In this document: positions 21,801 to 32,902 of the stretch, in pieces | Numbering within the stretch: the first letter of the stretch is position 1 | Layout: each line of letters opens with the position of its first letter | Assembly (NCBI GenBank): GCA_021292105.1 | Contig: CM037874.1 | Coordinates: forward strand, 21,449,534-21,513,533 | DNA from: Anadara kagoshimensis | Lineage: Eukaryota; Mollusca; Bivalvia; Arcoida; Arcidae | Reading direction: 5' to 3' | Length of the DNA stretch: 64,000 nucleotides | Notes under the pieces: model-generated | What the model saw: the letters and a program-made list of their open reading frames with translations, nothing else | What the model was told of the DNA's origin: nothing | Databases searched by the model: none | Translations under genes and position numbers: made by a program

Positions 21801-24006
21801 TTGCAACATTTGGTGAAAATTTCAAGAACCCTAGAGGGTAGAACGGGTCTTACGAGAGCTCAGAAGGACCATACCCCCCTTTTGATATGTGATTTCGTAA
21901 GGACCTGCTACGTTTGAAGTAGCGTACACAGAGAAAATGCGTTTCCCCATCTAGGCCTTTTAACCACGCATAGACTGATCCAATTGCAACATTTGGTGAA
22001 AATTTCAAGAACCCTAGAGGGGTAGAACGGGTCTTACGAGAGCTCAGAAAGACCATACCCCCCTTTTGATATGTGATTTCGTAAGGACCTGCTACGTTTG
22101 AAGTGGCGTTCACAAGAAAATGCGTTTCCCCATCTAGGCCTTTTAACACGGGTAGATCTATCCAATTGCAACATTTGGTGAAAATTTCAAGAACCCTAGA
22201 GGGGTAGAACGGGTGTTACGAGAGCTCAGAAGGTTCATACCCCCCTTTTGATATGTGATTTCGTAAGGACCTGCTACGTTTGAAGTGGCGTACACAGAAA
22301 ATGCGTTTCCCCATCTAGGCCTTTTAACCACGATAGATTGATCCAATTGCAACATTTGGTGAAAATTTCAAGAACCCTAGAGGGGTAGAACGGGTCTTAC
22401 GAGAGCTCAGAAGGACCATACCCCCCTTTTGATATGTGATTTCGTAAGGACCTGCTACGTTTGAAGTGGCGTACACAGAGAAAATGCGTTTCCCCATCTA
22501 GGCCTTTTAACCACGGGTAGATCTATTCAATTGCAACATTTGGTGAAAATTTCAAGAACCCTAGAGGGGAAGAACGGATCTTCCGAGAGCTCAGAAGGAC
22601 CATACCCCCCTTTTGATATGTGATTCCGTAAGGACCTGCTGCGTTTGAAGTGGCGTACACAGAGAAAATGCGTTTCCCCATCTAGGCCTTTTAACCACGG
22701 GTAGATCTATTCAATTGCAACATTTGGTGAAAATTTCAAGAACCCTAGAGGGGAAGAACGGGTCTTCCGAGAGCTCAGAAGGACCATACCCCCCTTTTGA
22801 TATGTGATTTCGTAAGAACCTGCTGCGTTTGAAGTGGCGTACACAGAGAAAATGCGTTTCCCCATCTAGGGCTTTTAACCACGGGTAGATCTATCCAATT
22901 GCAACATTTGGTGAAAATTTCAAGAACCCTAGAGGGGTAGAACGGGTCTTACGAGAGCTCAGAAGGACCATACCCCCCTTTTGATATGTGATTTCGTAAG
23001 GACCTGCTACGTTTGAAGTGGCATACACAGAAAATGCGTTTCCCCATTTAAGCCTTTTAACCACGCGTAGATCTATCCAATTGCAACATTTGGTGAAAAT
23101 TTCAAGAACCCTAGAGGGGTAGAACGGGTCTTACGAGAGCTCAGAAGGACCATACCCCCCTTTTGATATGTGATTTCGTAAGGACCTGCTACGTTTGAAG
23201 TGGCGTACACAGAGAAAATGCGTTTCCCCATCTAGGCCTTTTAACCACGGGTAGATCTATTCAATTGCAACATTTGGTGAAAATTTCAAGAACCCTAGAG
23301 GGGCAGAACGGGTCTTCCGAGAGCTCAGAAGGACCATACCCCCCTTTTGATATGTGAATTCGTAAGGACCTGCTGCGTTTGAAGTGGCGTACACAGAGAA
23401 AATGCGTTTCCCCATCTAGGCCTTTTAACCACGGGTAGATCTATCCAATTGCAACACTTGGTGAAAATTTCAAGAACCCTAGAGGGGTAGAACGGGTCTT
23501 ACGAGAGCTCAGAAGGACCATACCCCCCTTTTGATATGTGATTTCGTAAGGACCTGCTACGTTTGAAGTGGCGTACACAGAGAAAATGCGTTTCCCCATC
23601 TAGGCCTTTTAACCACGGGTAGATCTATCCAATTGCAACATTTGGTGAAAATTTCAAGAACCCTAGAGGGGTAGAACGGGTCTTACGAGAGCTCAGAAGG
23701 ACCATACCCCCCTTTTGATATGTGATTTCGTAAGGACCTGCTACGTTTGAAGTGGCGTACACAGAGAAAATGCGTTTCCCCATCTAGGCCTTTTAACCAC
23801 GCATAGACTGATCCAATTGCAACATTTGGTGAAAATTTCAAGAACCCTAGAGGGGTAGAACGGGTCTTCCGAGAGCTCAGAAAGACCATACCCCCCTTTT
23901 GATATGTGATTTCGTAAGGACCTGCTACGTTTGAAGTGGCGTTCACAAAGAAAATGCGTTTCCCCATCTAGACCTTTTAACCACGGGTAGATCTATCCAA
24001 TTGCAA
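18827..24006 (+). repeat. left tandem array, ~28 units of ~184 bp
   Basis: Unit landmarks: AAAATGCGTTTCCCCATCT, CTTTTAACCACGGGTAGATC, TTGCAACATTTGGTGAAAAT, TTCAAGAACCCTAGAGGGG, GAGAGCTCAGAAGGACCATA, then TGATATGTGATTTCG and ACCTGCTACGTTTGAAG. GAGAGCTCAG recurs from 18,931 to 23,871, giving 28 copies plus a truncated final unit that breaks off after TTGCAA. Units are highly similar. Units of 183 bp (61 codons) leave long reading frames on the - strand; these are by-products, not genes. Confidence 0.95.
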
Positions 24007-24979
24007 AATGACGTCACGAATAAATGGTATTCGGCACCTACCGAATTATGGCGGGGACGCTCTAATGCGTATCATTTAGAATAATTATCTGCATTCACAA
24101 AAGCTTATAATTCACAATACCAATGTTGTGTATTATTTTAAAGAACAAAATGTATAATTTAACGAAAATAAGGAAGATCTACACTTTTGAGGGCACAAAT
24201 CTAAATATTTGAAAGATTTAAGGACGTCGTTTAAAATTTGAGGTACTGTGTTTTATATCGCTGCTTCATGTGACTTTTTTGAGAGAGAGGGTTATTCAAA
24301 TAAAAATAGTACGACGCAAAGGTACGGTTGTTGAATAAACATTACTTCATAATAATTTTTCTCAGTGTCAAATTTTGACTATGCTCTTGTATTTGCTTTT
24401 CATTTCAGCGGCCTAGAATCAAGAACCCTTCATCAATGTATACGACTCCCCTTTCCAATTTAATTCGTTGGTATTGGGTAACGGTTGCTAGGGGTACAGA
24501 TAATATGGTATTTCAAATTCGTTTTGTTTTGCAAACCAAATAGCTCATAATTACTGTTTTTGCTTATCTGTTAACACCAAACGAAAAATATTGAGTTTAA
24601 AATAGTATCCTAGGACATTAATGGTGACTTCTTATGTAAGGAATAAGGTTTCTTTTCTTGGTTTCGTTTTTGATGCAATTTTATGAAACAAGTAGCTTGA
24701 CTACCCATATTTTTCCAAACTTATATATTCATGCGCAACATATGTTCAAATCAGCGATCGTATTTTTATAAAACATCAAAATAACGAAAGGGTGTTACTT
24801 TTAGTTTTCTGAAATTTTAATGTTCTTTCTTGATAGGTGGCGCAGTAGAAAAATACCGCATGTCAGGAAGTAAAATCAATTAGTCCAAATTATCTTTATG
24901 ACATAATGTTAAATTTAAATGCAAGACTCTTTTGGATTCTAAGCATGGCAAAAAGTATTAAAGCTTATTATTTTTTATC
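24007..24979. other. inner flank of left array, no gene recognised
   Basis: Starts abruptly with AATGACGTCACGAATAAATG. No similarity to the inverse of the right array's inner flank was seen. AT-rich and without coding signal. Confidence 0.4.
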
Positions 24980-25105
24980 ATTTATGTCGTGAAAATGGCC
25001 ACCAGATGGCGCTTCAGAATTTTTTTAAGTATTCCGAATACCTATCTTGATATTTTAGCATGTTGAGTGGTTAATGCCCATGTACAACGTATTAAAATTT
25101 CAAAA
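24980..25105 (+). repeat. dispersed repeat family E, copy 2
   Basis: Diverged partner of 7,226-7,345 with TATGTCGTGAAAAT, GATGGCGCTTCAGAAT, TTTAAGTATTCC, GCATGTTGAG and CATGTACAAC in the same order. Confidence 0.45.
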
Positions 25106-25429
25106 TATGTTTTCAATGTATGGGTCTACCTCAACAAATTTCCAGTTTATTCTAATTTTGTGTGCCCTTGTCGTGGAATACTGATATATGAAATACATTT
25201 CGACCCGTTTGTAGAGACACATCTTTTCTATTGCAATATTGTACTGGGGAAATGTATTGGACATTCTACATATATGGATATACTATTTAATTATTTAAAT
25301 GCATAAATGTAAAATGCCAAAAATAATTAATTTGTGCTTCTGTCCAAATAAAACATTATTTACTTCATTTTCTATAATCACGTGGGATTTGATTTTTATC
25401 TTGATCGAAAAATATGTTTAATATATTTT

Positions 25430-27180
25430 TTACATACTGACATTTTAAAAATAAATGTTGTTCAGTTTCTTTAACTCCCCAACAAAAACTGCATAGTTCA
25501 GTTTCAAGAAGCTTGCATTTCGTTGATCGGCTGTTCGTAAAATAAATATTGTGTTTAATTTTATACTGGAAATCTTGAATTTTTGTTTCATCGGTGACAA
25601 GAAAACATAATTAATCAACACATCCAATCTCTAATTTTTGTGTAAAATTTCTAATTTCTTTTAGATATATATGTAAAATATTTTGGAAACTATTTTCCTT
25701 TCTTTAAATTTAGTTATAAAACTATTTCTGACTTCTCTAAGCGGATTTTCTTGTAGCTGGATTGCACTTTTCCAGATTTCCGCAATTGTATCAATCAAGG
25801 TATAATAATTTAAATTATTAATATTAAAATCAAACTTAGCTGTAAACTCATTATAAGACATAATATTTCCTTCATCATTTGTTAAAACCTTTATAAAATT
25901 AATATTTTCTTTTGCCCACATTTTCCAAAAGTTTTGTTATTTGTTTTAATGTTAGGATTTTACCAGAGATATTGTGACATTACATCATTTGTGTTTGTGA
26001 TGTAATTATTTGGTAAATTTGCCCATGCAGTGATCACCGATCACCAGAATTTATTAATCAACAAAGCAAACCCATCTTTAAAAACATTAGCACCCTCGAA
26101 CTCTTCGAGATCATCCAGAAGCAGACATTTCCATGGTAAATGACAGAGCGGATTTTCTGTACCCATGAAATCTTTTGACAAAAGAACCTGATATGGGATA
26201 CCTTTAAACTACCTTCATCATAATTTAAAAAAACCAATACATCTCGTTATGTTCTATTCACTTTGATGTTCCATATGAAAGAGAACACCAATCTATTTAT
26301 TTCATTTATTATGTCATTTGGAAGATCTGGCACTTAAGAATGACAAATCATTCAGAAGCTTCTTAAAGGACTCAAGTTCATCTGTATAATTTTCTGGGTA
26401 AAAATCTATATCTCCTAAATTATTTTATACCCAAAAGTTTAAATTCCATTCTTTTTTTCTGTCAGTTCTAAGTTTATCACCACAACCCCGTTTACCCCAT
26501 CTAAATAACTTGTTTTTATCGAAATTAGGTTTTAAACCGGAACAGACGGACAAGTAATCTACTAAATTTAATGCTTTTTTAGAGTTTTTGGGGCATAGTC
26601 AAGTATCAAAACAGTGTCATCAGCATATTGATTTATCAAATATTCAGTGACTTTGATCTTGATGCCATAAATACTAGTATCAGTGCCGTCGTATTTTATT
26701 ACTGCACTAAGTACTTCTACTGCTAGAATGAATATGTATGGGAATAAGGTATCACCCTGACTCACTCCTCGTTAAATTTTGAAAATGAGAGCAAAAATCA
26801 TTATTTATAATAAAACTGTTAGCAATATTATAAAAAGTGTAAAACAATTTATTTATTAAATCACCGAAACCAAAAAAACTTAAACTTTGATAAAAGACCA
26901 GTAAAGTGAATCATAACTTTTTTTTGAAATCTAAAAGAAGTAAAATTCACGGAACACCTGCTTTCTCTGTTTTGTCAATAAGATCCATAAGTAATCGGTT
27001 ACATTTTCCAAAAATCTCCTTTTCATTAAACCAACTTGTGATTCTGATATAAGGCCATCTAGGACTGTTTTAATTCGTTTAGCAAACACAGTTGATGCAA
27101 TTTTATAGTCTACATTTAAAAAGATATAGGGCGCTAATTTTGTAGAAAATGTTTTGGTTTTTCTTTTTAGGCAAACAAGT
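25430..27180 (-). pseudogene. L1/Tx1-like LINE reverse transcriptase remnant
   Basis: Read on the - strand from high to low coordinates. A segment near 27,090-27,000 translates as AKRIKTVLDGLISESQVGL, the L1/Tx1 reverse transcriptase palm entry. Near 26,765 is QGDTLFPYIFILAVEVL and near 26,630 NQYADDTVLILDY, the catalytic YADD motif. Next comes a GLKPNFDKN-like segment near 26,530. At 25,921-25,661 there is an 86-residue C-terminal piece (MWAKENINFIKVLTNDEGN). Stops and frame changes separate the pieces, and neither endonuclease nor ORF1 was found, so it is truncated and dead. It is a different lineage from the LINEs at 12-16 kb and 32.7-37.1 kb. Confidence 0.75.
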
Positions 27181-28542
27181 TATATCTTCCTGCCTTAAAG
27201 TTATTGACACGAAAAATTATCAACCACATTTTGAGAAAAACACCAAAACATCATTACACCAATTTTTACAGATTAGTACATACAAACTGCACGAGTGGTC
27301 TTACTAAGCGCCTATTTTGGCTGACTTCTAGTGCTGCAAAACTGAGACAGTTTAAGGAATCATTACATATCATTATCAATGTTAATATATTTGTCAAAAC
27401 ACAAGTACGAGATCATAATGATGTTGTTATGTCTGTAAGAAAATGAACAATTCCAACATTTTCAATTTCAAACATAAATTTTCTTTTGGAAAGTAGTGAG
27501 GAAAAAGTTGCATTAGAACTGTCAAAACCTCCAAGAATCGAGAAAAAGTGAAAAAGAATAAAAGTTTTCAGCATTGCATCATATCATAAATATGAAGTGA
27601 TCATAACAAACATACAAATCCATGTCTAAACCAAAGCATTATAAAAACAAATATTACTAATATATATTTTAATATCATCAAGATTGTTAAACAATATATG
27701 CCATCAACACTGAAAATAAAATATTTGATTCATCCACTATACTTTGGTCTACCTCAAGTGCAAATTCTGGTCGATTTTGTTTAAAATATATACTTCTAAA
27801 ACTTAGTTTATATTATTCTGATTTAATTACTCATAAATATGCCGAATTTTCTAGTATTAGAAAGTTTACATGTATATTTCATGATATAATTCACTGATTT
27901 GACCTTTGACCTTTTTATGATCTTCAGTACCAAACCCTAGTGATGATCTTCACATTTCAAGAAATTATTTAAACATGAATGGCAGCCATTAAGAAAACTA
28001 ACATCAAAAGAAGGTACATGTATAATATTTCCTTATTTATTTATTCCTCGTTTTTGTCCTATCATCTATATACTTTTTAATAAAAAAGCGGGTTTTGCCT
28101 TTGAATTACTGGTGATTAACATCTATTCCCCTCCAAATCTCGGGATTTTATACTCAGTGGTGCCGATATGTATTTATCTGGTCTTGTTTGTCTGTTGCAT
28201 CATTTATTGTTTTACATTCTTATTTGCATAGGGCATTAAAAATGTTTTCAATTGCAAATTGTTCTCTTTTATATTACTACGTTAAAAAGTGTATAAGTGT
28301 TTACTATGTCCATTTTGATAATCAGAGTAATCCAATTGTCACAAAATCAACAGCATCTTAGCACTAAATATTACTTAAACGCCATTGAAAACATCAGATT
28401 CATATCGATTAAACATATGTCCTTAGTAATATTATTATCTGATGAAAATATTTATTTCACTTCTGTTTTATTGTAACATTCAGAACATAACATATATTAA
28501 TATTTTTATATAGCTAAAAGCCAAATCTCTACCTAGAGTCAC
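27181..28542. other. AT-rich stretch, nothing recognised
   Basis: The ORF at 27,204-27,446 has no recognisable motif. No repeat identified. Confidence 0.35.
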
Positions 28543-28985
28543 TAGAAGGGGGTTTTACCGGAATAATTGCGAAATTCCGGAATAGTTAGACACTATCCGT
28601 AATGTTTGGAAAAATCCGGAATTTTAAGACGAAAATCCGGAATAATAAGTCAAAATCCGAAATAATTAGGCAAAATCCGGAATAATCAGACAAAATCCGG
28701 AATAATCGGTCAAAATCCGGAATAATAAGGCTATATTTTTTACGGTAAATTTTCCGGAATCTAAAGATTCCGGATTCTGTCTGATTATTCCGGATTTTGT
28801 CTAATTATTTCGGATTTTGCCTAATTATTTCGGATTTTGACTTATTATTCCGGAAAATGTCCAATTATTACGGTAAAGTATTTTAAAAAATTTAAATTTT
28901 CAATTCGCGCCATTTTGTCGTTTTTCACCAACGTGCAAATAGCCGCACTTTCAAGAAAACTGTGTAAGGGGAAAAAAATACCTAA
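28543..28985 (+). repeat. CCGGAAT-rich palindromic module, copy 1
   Basis: Begins CTAGAAGGGGGTTTTACCGG. Its first half holds about eight ~20-bp units of the form CAAAATCCGGAATAATNNG. The centre is TCCGGAATCTAAAGATTCCG; the second half holds the same units inverted (ATTCCGGATTTTGTCTGATT). A unique tail follows with AATTCGCGCCATTTTGTCG and ACGTGCAAATAGCC. The whole module recurs inverted at 37,993-38,424, and similarity ends near AAAATACCT. A foldback-type or MITE-like element is likely. Confidence 0.8.
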
Positions 28986-29504
28986 AACTATCTATCACTT
29001 AGCTCGACAGCAGTCGACATCCTTTCATACAGAGGCTTTCCGTACGAACGCGTGTGCGCATGCGCGGATGTATCGTGTTGATACCATGCTGAAGCAGAGA
29101 CATATATATGTCTCTGGCTGAAGCTAACAAAGATTTATGAAGGATATACTTTAATTTCTTAATAAAGTTTTGAAATATTAAAAACATTAATTTATTCTTC
29201 ATATCATGAAAAAGTATAAGTTTGATGTTTTTGAGTAATTTTAGAGATTTTGGGACTTTTTACGTTTGAAATTTTTAAGCTTTCAATATAGATAAAGAGG
29301 GTAATATAAAAAAATTATTTAATAAGATTTTGGGGCTATTTAACTTTTATTTAAAAAACAGGTTTTTACGTAAAAATATGACATGATACCTATGATAAAC
29401 TGATACAGGTATGTGGATAAAATAAAATAAACTGCTTCATTCATTCATATGCCTACCATTTATATCCACATGCATCACTTAAAAAGTTAATTTCAACAAA
29501 TATG
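28986..29504. other. AT-rich spacer
   Basis: Nothing recognised beyond short AT-rich ORFs. Confidence 0.35.
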
Positions 29505-29923
29505 CAGTGGCGGGTCCAGCGGGGGTTGGGGATTGTCTCTCACACCGCAAATTGTCACTCAACCAGTGGACCAGTTAATTAGTGGCACTGGTTAATTATC
29601 TGCGTACAGGTAGTAAATTGCTATCAGGTGATGATGTAATGTGCCAGTTCGCTGAGGCATGAAAGAATTCAGGTAGTACTGACCAGTCTTAAGTGATAAT
29701 GTTATTTACCTGATCGCTGAGGCATGAAAGAAATCAGTAGATGACGTTAATTAGGAATACTAATTAAGAGACTTCGGTCTTGTCAAAAAGACTGAATTTT
29801 AAACATGATCGTTATCAATACTCCAAGCGTAATTCTTCTTCGAGGAAAGATTCCATAAAGCATGTGATTTCATCAATCATACGTGAATTATTTAATTTGA
29901 CTGTTCAAACCAAAGGACATGAC

Positions 29924-29925
<2 letters not shown>

Positions 29926-29983
<58 letters not shown>
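29926..29983. repeat. (GA)29 microsatellite
   Basis: Uninterrupted AG dinucleotide tract. Similar tracts lie at 50,880, 60,661 and 61,324. Confidence 0.98.
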
Positions 29984-29985
<2 letters not shown>

Positions 29986-30196
29986 AATTCAGAATATTAC
30001 ATTTTTTAGCACACGATTATCATTTTTGTATACTTTTATAGCGCTAATAAAAGCCCCACTTTTTATGCATTAAAAAAATTTAATTGGTTCAAATTACAAA
30101 AATCAGTCTATTCGTCCGTTTATCGGTTATATGAAACTAATCCATCTAAAATGATCAGTGCTATTTTCTGATGACGGAATTCTTGTGTGTCGCACC

Positions 30197-30312
30197 TGTG
30201 ATATACCATTTTTTAAATTTAATCAAAAACTACATTCAAAAAACGGTATTGTCCATGTCATATACCATTTTTTGAATGTATTTTTTATATCAAATTCAAA
30301 AAATAGTATATA
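30197..30312. mobile_element. two head-to-head copies of a ~58-bp palindromic MITE
   Basis: The first copy runs from TGTGATATACCATTTTTTAA to a GGTATTG-like end near 30,250. The second runs from CATGTCATATACCATTTTTT to AATAGTATATAAG in mirror orientation. The element's signature is TCATATACCATTTTTT, then AATTTAATCA, then ACATTCAAAAAA and GGTATATGACA. Other copies are at 51,929 and 56,108. Confidence 0.55.
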
Positions 30313-30442
30313 AGTAGTATGGTATCCGCATGACACACCTTTAATACACAATGCTGAAACTGACTAATTATTCATTTTAAAACTAATAATATAATAACAT
30401 TCACTTGAAAGTACAGGAGAGGTAGGAGACCTACCACTTCGG

Positions 30443-30750
30443 TAGCAGCCAGCATAATTGGTAAAGTGCTCGCTCTGTAAATTTGAGGTCGCAGGTTTTG
30501 TCCCTCGGTCTGACCCAAGACTTGAAAAATGGTAGTGACTGTTCGCTCGGCATTAGAAATGAAAGCGGGTCTTTCGGACAAACCTTAAAAACCGAGGCCC
30601 CTTGTCACCGCAGGCATGGCACGGTGAAAAATCCTTACTCATAATGCCACCAGCGCAAAGCACAGGTAAATTATTCTGCACCTACACCTGTAGCTGGTGA
30701 CCTCTCGATAAAAGTGAAATATTCCTTACTTGGACGTTAAACCCCCTTAA
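30443..30750 (+). mobile_element. tRNA-derived SINE, family A, second copy
   Basis: Head AGCATAATTGGTAAAGTGCTC (decayed box A), GAGGTCGCAGGTTTTGTCCC (decayed box B), then GGTCTGACCCAAGACTTGAAA, TAGTGACTGTTCGCTCGGCA, GGCATGGCACGGTGAAAAAT, ATGCCACCAGCGCAAAGCAC, TGCACCTACACCTGTAGCTGG, CTCGATAAAAGTGAAATATT and GGACGTTAAAC. It includes a GTCTTTCGGACAAACC block that is not in the same form at 4,003. Nested in the 29,505-31,310 element. Confidence 0.85.
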
Positions 30751-30755
30751 TTAAT

Positions 30756-30866
30756 GATCAATCAGCCACAGGTCCGGGATTCAAACAAAGATATTTTCCA
30801 CTCATGAGCGTGAAGTTTATCAACCCGACTGAATCACCCTGACCACCAGATCACGTCCATCCATTA
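30756..30866 (-). mobile_element. short tRNA-derived SINE (family B), inverted
   Basis: On the - strand: TGGTGGTCAGGGTGATTCAG (box-A-like), then 45-50 bases later GTTTGAATCCCGGACC (box B), ending TGATTGATCATTAATTAA. Its 3' end abuts the family A SINE tail. The same 3' end occurs at 31,455-31,491. Confidence 0.6.
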
Positions 30867-31384
30867 TCGACCAATTTAAATCAAAACACTGGTATCCCTC
30901 AGAAGGATCGACTTATCGATCTACCATTTCCAAGGGGCCAACAACCTCTCTTCTGGAAATGCGTTGCACGACTACACCTCGACAGATAAAGAGACTGACA
31001 CGGCAAGTTACCGACGGCGACGAATTTCGACAGTACAGTTTCTGACTCATTGACACTAATAGACTCCTGTCAGTCTGCCGTCAATGTTAATTTTTTGAAA
31101 AAGGCTGATTAGTTCTTTAACTCGATTACATCCACCTTGAATGTAAGGTAAGAAGGAGTTACGACAGGGTTCTAGATGCAGGAAATCGCATCATATGTAA
31201 TGAAAAAGTAAATTTTTAAGGGGAAACATGCCCCCAGACGTTCCTAGGACATCGCGTTTTCGGTGCGAACTTGTGCCCCCCCTTTGAACAAGACTCTGGA
31301 TCCGCCCCTGATATGTTTAAATTCAAAATTCTTTCATTATAATATTTTCAGACAACAAACAAATATTGAGTAGAGGGCTCATAT

Positions 31385-31414
31385 TTTTTTATTTATTTAT
31401 TTATTTATTTATTT

Positions 31415-31455
<41 letters not shown>

Positions 31456-31491
31456 TGATCAATCAAACACAGGTCCGGGATTCAAACAATT
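31385..31491 (-). mobile_element. 5'-truncated family B SINE with long (AAAT)n tail
   Basis: On the - strand the SINE 3' piece (GTTTGAATCCCGGACCTGTG ... TGATTGATCATT) runs straight into about 17 AAAT units, seen on the + strand as TTTA repeats at 31,385-31,454. This matches a retroposed tail that expanded as a microsatellite. Confidence 0.65.
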
Positions 31492-31830
31492 AATAATTTC
31501 AATAGTGACAATTTGACTACTAGTCGTTAAAATTAGGAAGGTGTAAATTAAGTATAATAAACATATCACGGTTACTAATTAATTACCATCGGCATACTTC
31601 ACCAACAACTTACGTAACTATTGATAACGGAAGCAAATTCAAAACCCTTTAACCGTGGCAGACGAATGGTATAGTCCACGTGACAAATTTACCGGTATGG
31701 TGTTAATCTCGTTAATTACCTAGATTTATTTGAATGGAAACTTACCGAGGTAATCTTCTTCCCAATCTCTGTTCCCAATAGTAGTAATATGCATGATATG
31801 ACAACTTTTACCATTAAATACCCGTGTGTA

Positions 31831-31970
31831 TTCAAATAAATAAATAAATAAATAGAGAGGGGGTTATTGACGGAGAGAATACTACTGTATCTTTGAATTG
31901 AAATAAATAAATAAATATTATAGAGGGAGAGGGGGTTAGTGATGGAGAGAAGACTACAGCATCTTTAAAT
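31831..31970 (+). repeat. two tandem ~70-bp units with AAAT tracts
   Basis: Each unit has an (AAAT)3-5 tract, then AGAGGGGGTTA, GA-GGAGAGAA and a CTACTGTATCTTTGAA-like end. Another short AAAT tract follows at about 32,047, and an AG tract at about 32,168. Confidence 0.6.
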
Positions 31971-32696
31971 TACACACATCAGTTTTAAACTGTCATGATT
32001 TAATATTTCTTATTTTATGACTTCGCGGTTCATAAATTTGTATTTAAATAAATAAATAAATAAACCACCATTTCATCAAGTAAAACTAGTCACTATCGTC
32101 TTCATGTGAAGATCCTTGGATCTAATAAAAATGTATTTCCTGACCTGATTTTAGTATATATATATATAGAGAGAGAGAGAGAGATTTTGTCAATCGAAAT
32201 TTTTTTCCACAAACGAACGTTTATAAAATTTGTCAATACTGCAAGGTTTTATAATCGTAGAAGAGGGCCATGATCATAACACATTTAATCATCAGTCGGA
32301 GCGTTACTTTACAATCATTAATTTATGACCGGTCGCTCTTTTGGATTTTCGTGTGAAAAAAAAAAAATTATCATATCGGTTCCATCTACAACATTTAATA
32401 CAGTGTTGGTTTTATATTGGCGTTCAAAGCAAGGTTGATCCCATCTGCGATGTGCACAGTGTTATATGTTACCATATTTTCATCTTTTGACAACGCGCAT
32501 TCCTTGTTTATATATTAGCAGCAACATTTGTATTAGTACATGTGTAATTTATCGTTTTTACCGGGAAAGTAGTAGATGGTTATGTAATGACGTCAACCAC
32601 TAGTGCCAGTAATTGTGATCTAACCGACGAAGCATCCGTTCTGGAAAGCAAGAAACTAAATTTAACGATGAACACGCCTGCTGCATGATCTGTGAT
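31971..32696. other. non-coding stretch before the intact LINE
   Basis: TA/AG microsatellite near 32,157-32,183 and a CRE-like TGACGTCA at about 32,587. No gene recognised. Confidence 0.35.
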
Positions 32697-32902
32697 CATC
32701 ATCATCATCATTACTTTATTTCCTCTTAAAGAGATTATAACATTAACTAACATGAGCAATAATAATATGTACAAAGTGACTACAATATCACTGTAAACTA
32801 ATTAAATTATAACACATAACGTATATACATAGTACAGTTGTGTCAATAATTCTTAATTAATAACTGACATAGGATGGATAGCTTGGCAAATGATCCAGTG
32901 TC

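Larger units (their letters stand above)
29505..31310. mobile_element. 1.8-kb hAT-like non-autonomous element with nested SINEs
   Basis: The left end CAGTGGCGGGTCCAG mirrors the right end (inverse CAGGGGCGGATCCAG), with 2 mismatches in 15. It is flanked on both sides by ATATG (29,500-29,504 and 31,311-31,315), a 5-bp target duplication. The interior includes a twice-repeated CGCTGAGGCATGAAAGAA (near 29,650 and 29,713), a long (GA)n, palindromic mini-elements and two SINEs. No transposase ORF was seen. CAGNGGCG-type ends suggest hAT, but 5 bp is shorter than the usual 8. Confidence 0.65.

Noticed and set aside
19053..22355. Several 65-113-aa ORFs on the - strand with repeating VAGPYEITYQKGG-like text
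   Set aside because: They are frames through the 183/184-bp satellite; frames break whenever a unit is 184 bp or has an indel, and the TAG variant stops them. No start context or promoter.
18827..24006. Satellite as a CRISPR-like array
   Set aside because: There are no unique spacers; the whole unit repeats head to tail, and the genome is eukaryotic.
18827..24006. CENP-B-box-like centromeric satellite
   Set aside because: GTAGAACGGGTC in each unit lacks the conserved TTCG half and the key A position, so the box is not present.
28837..29121. 94-aa ORF similar to the ORF at 37,870-38,133
   Set aside because: The similarity is simply the repeated palindromic module; no domain, and the frame diverges at the module end.
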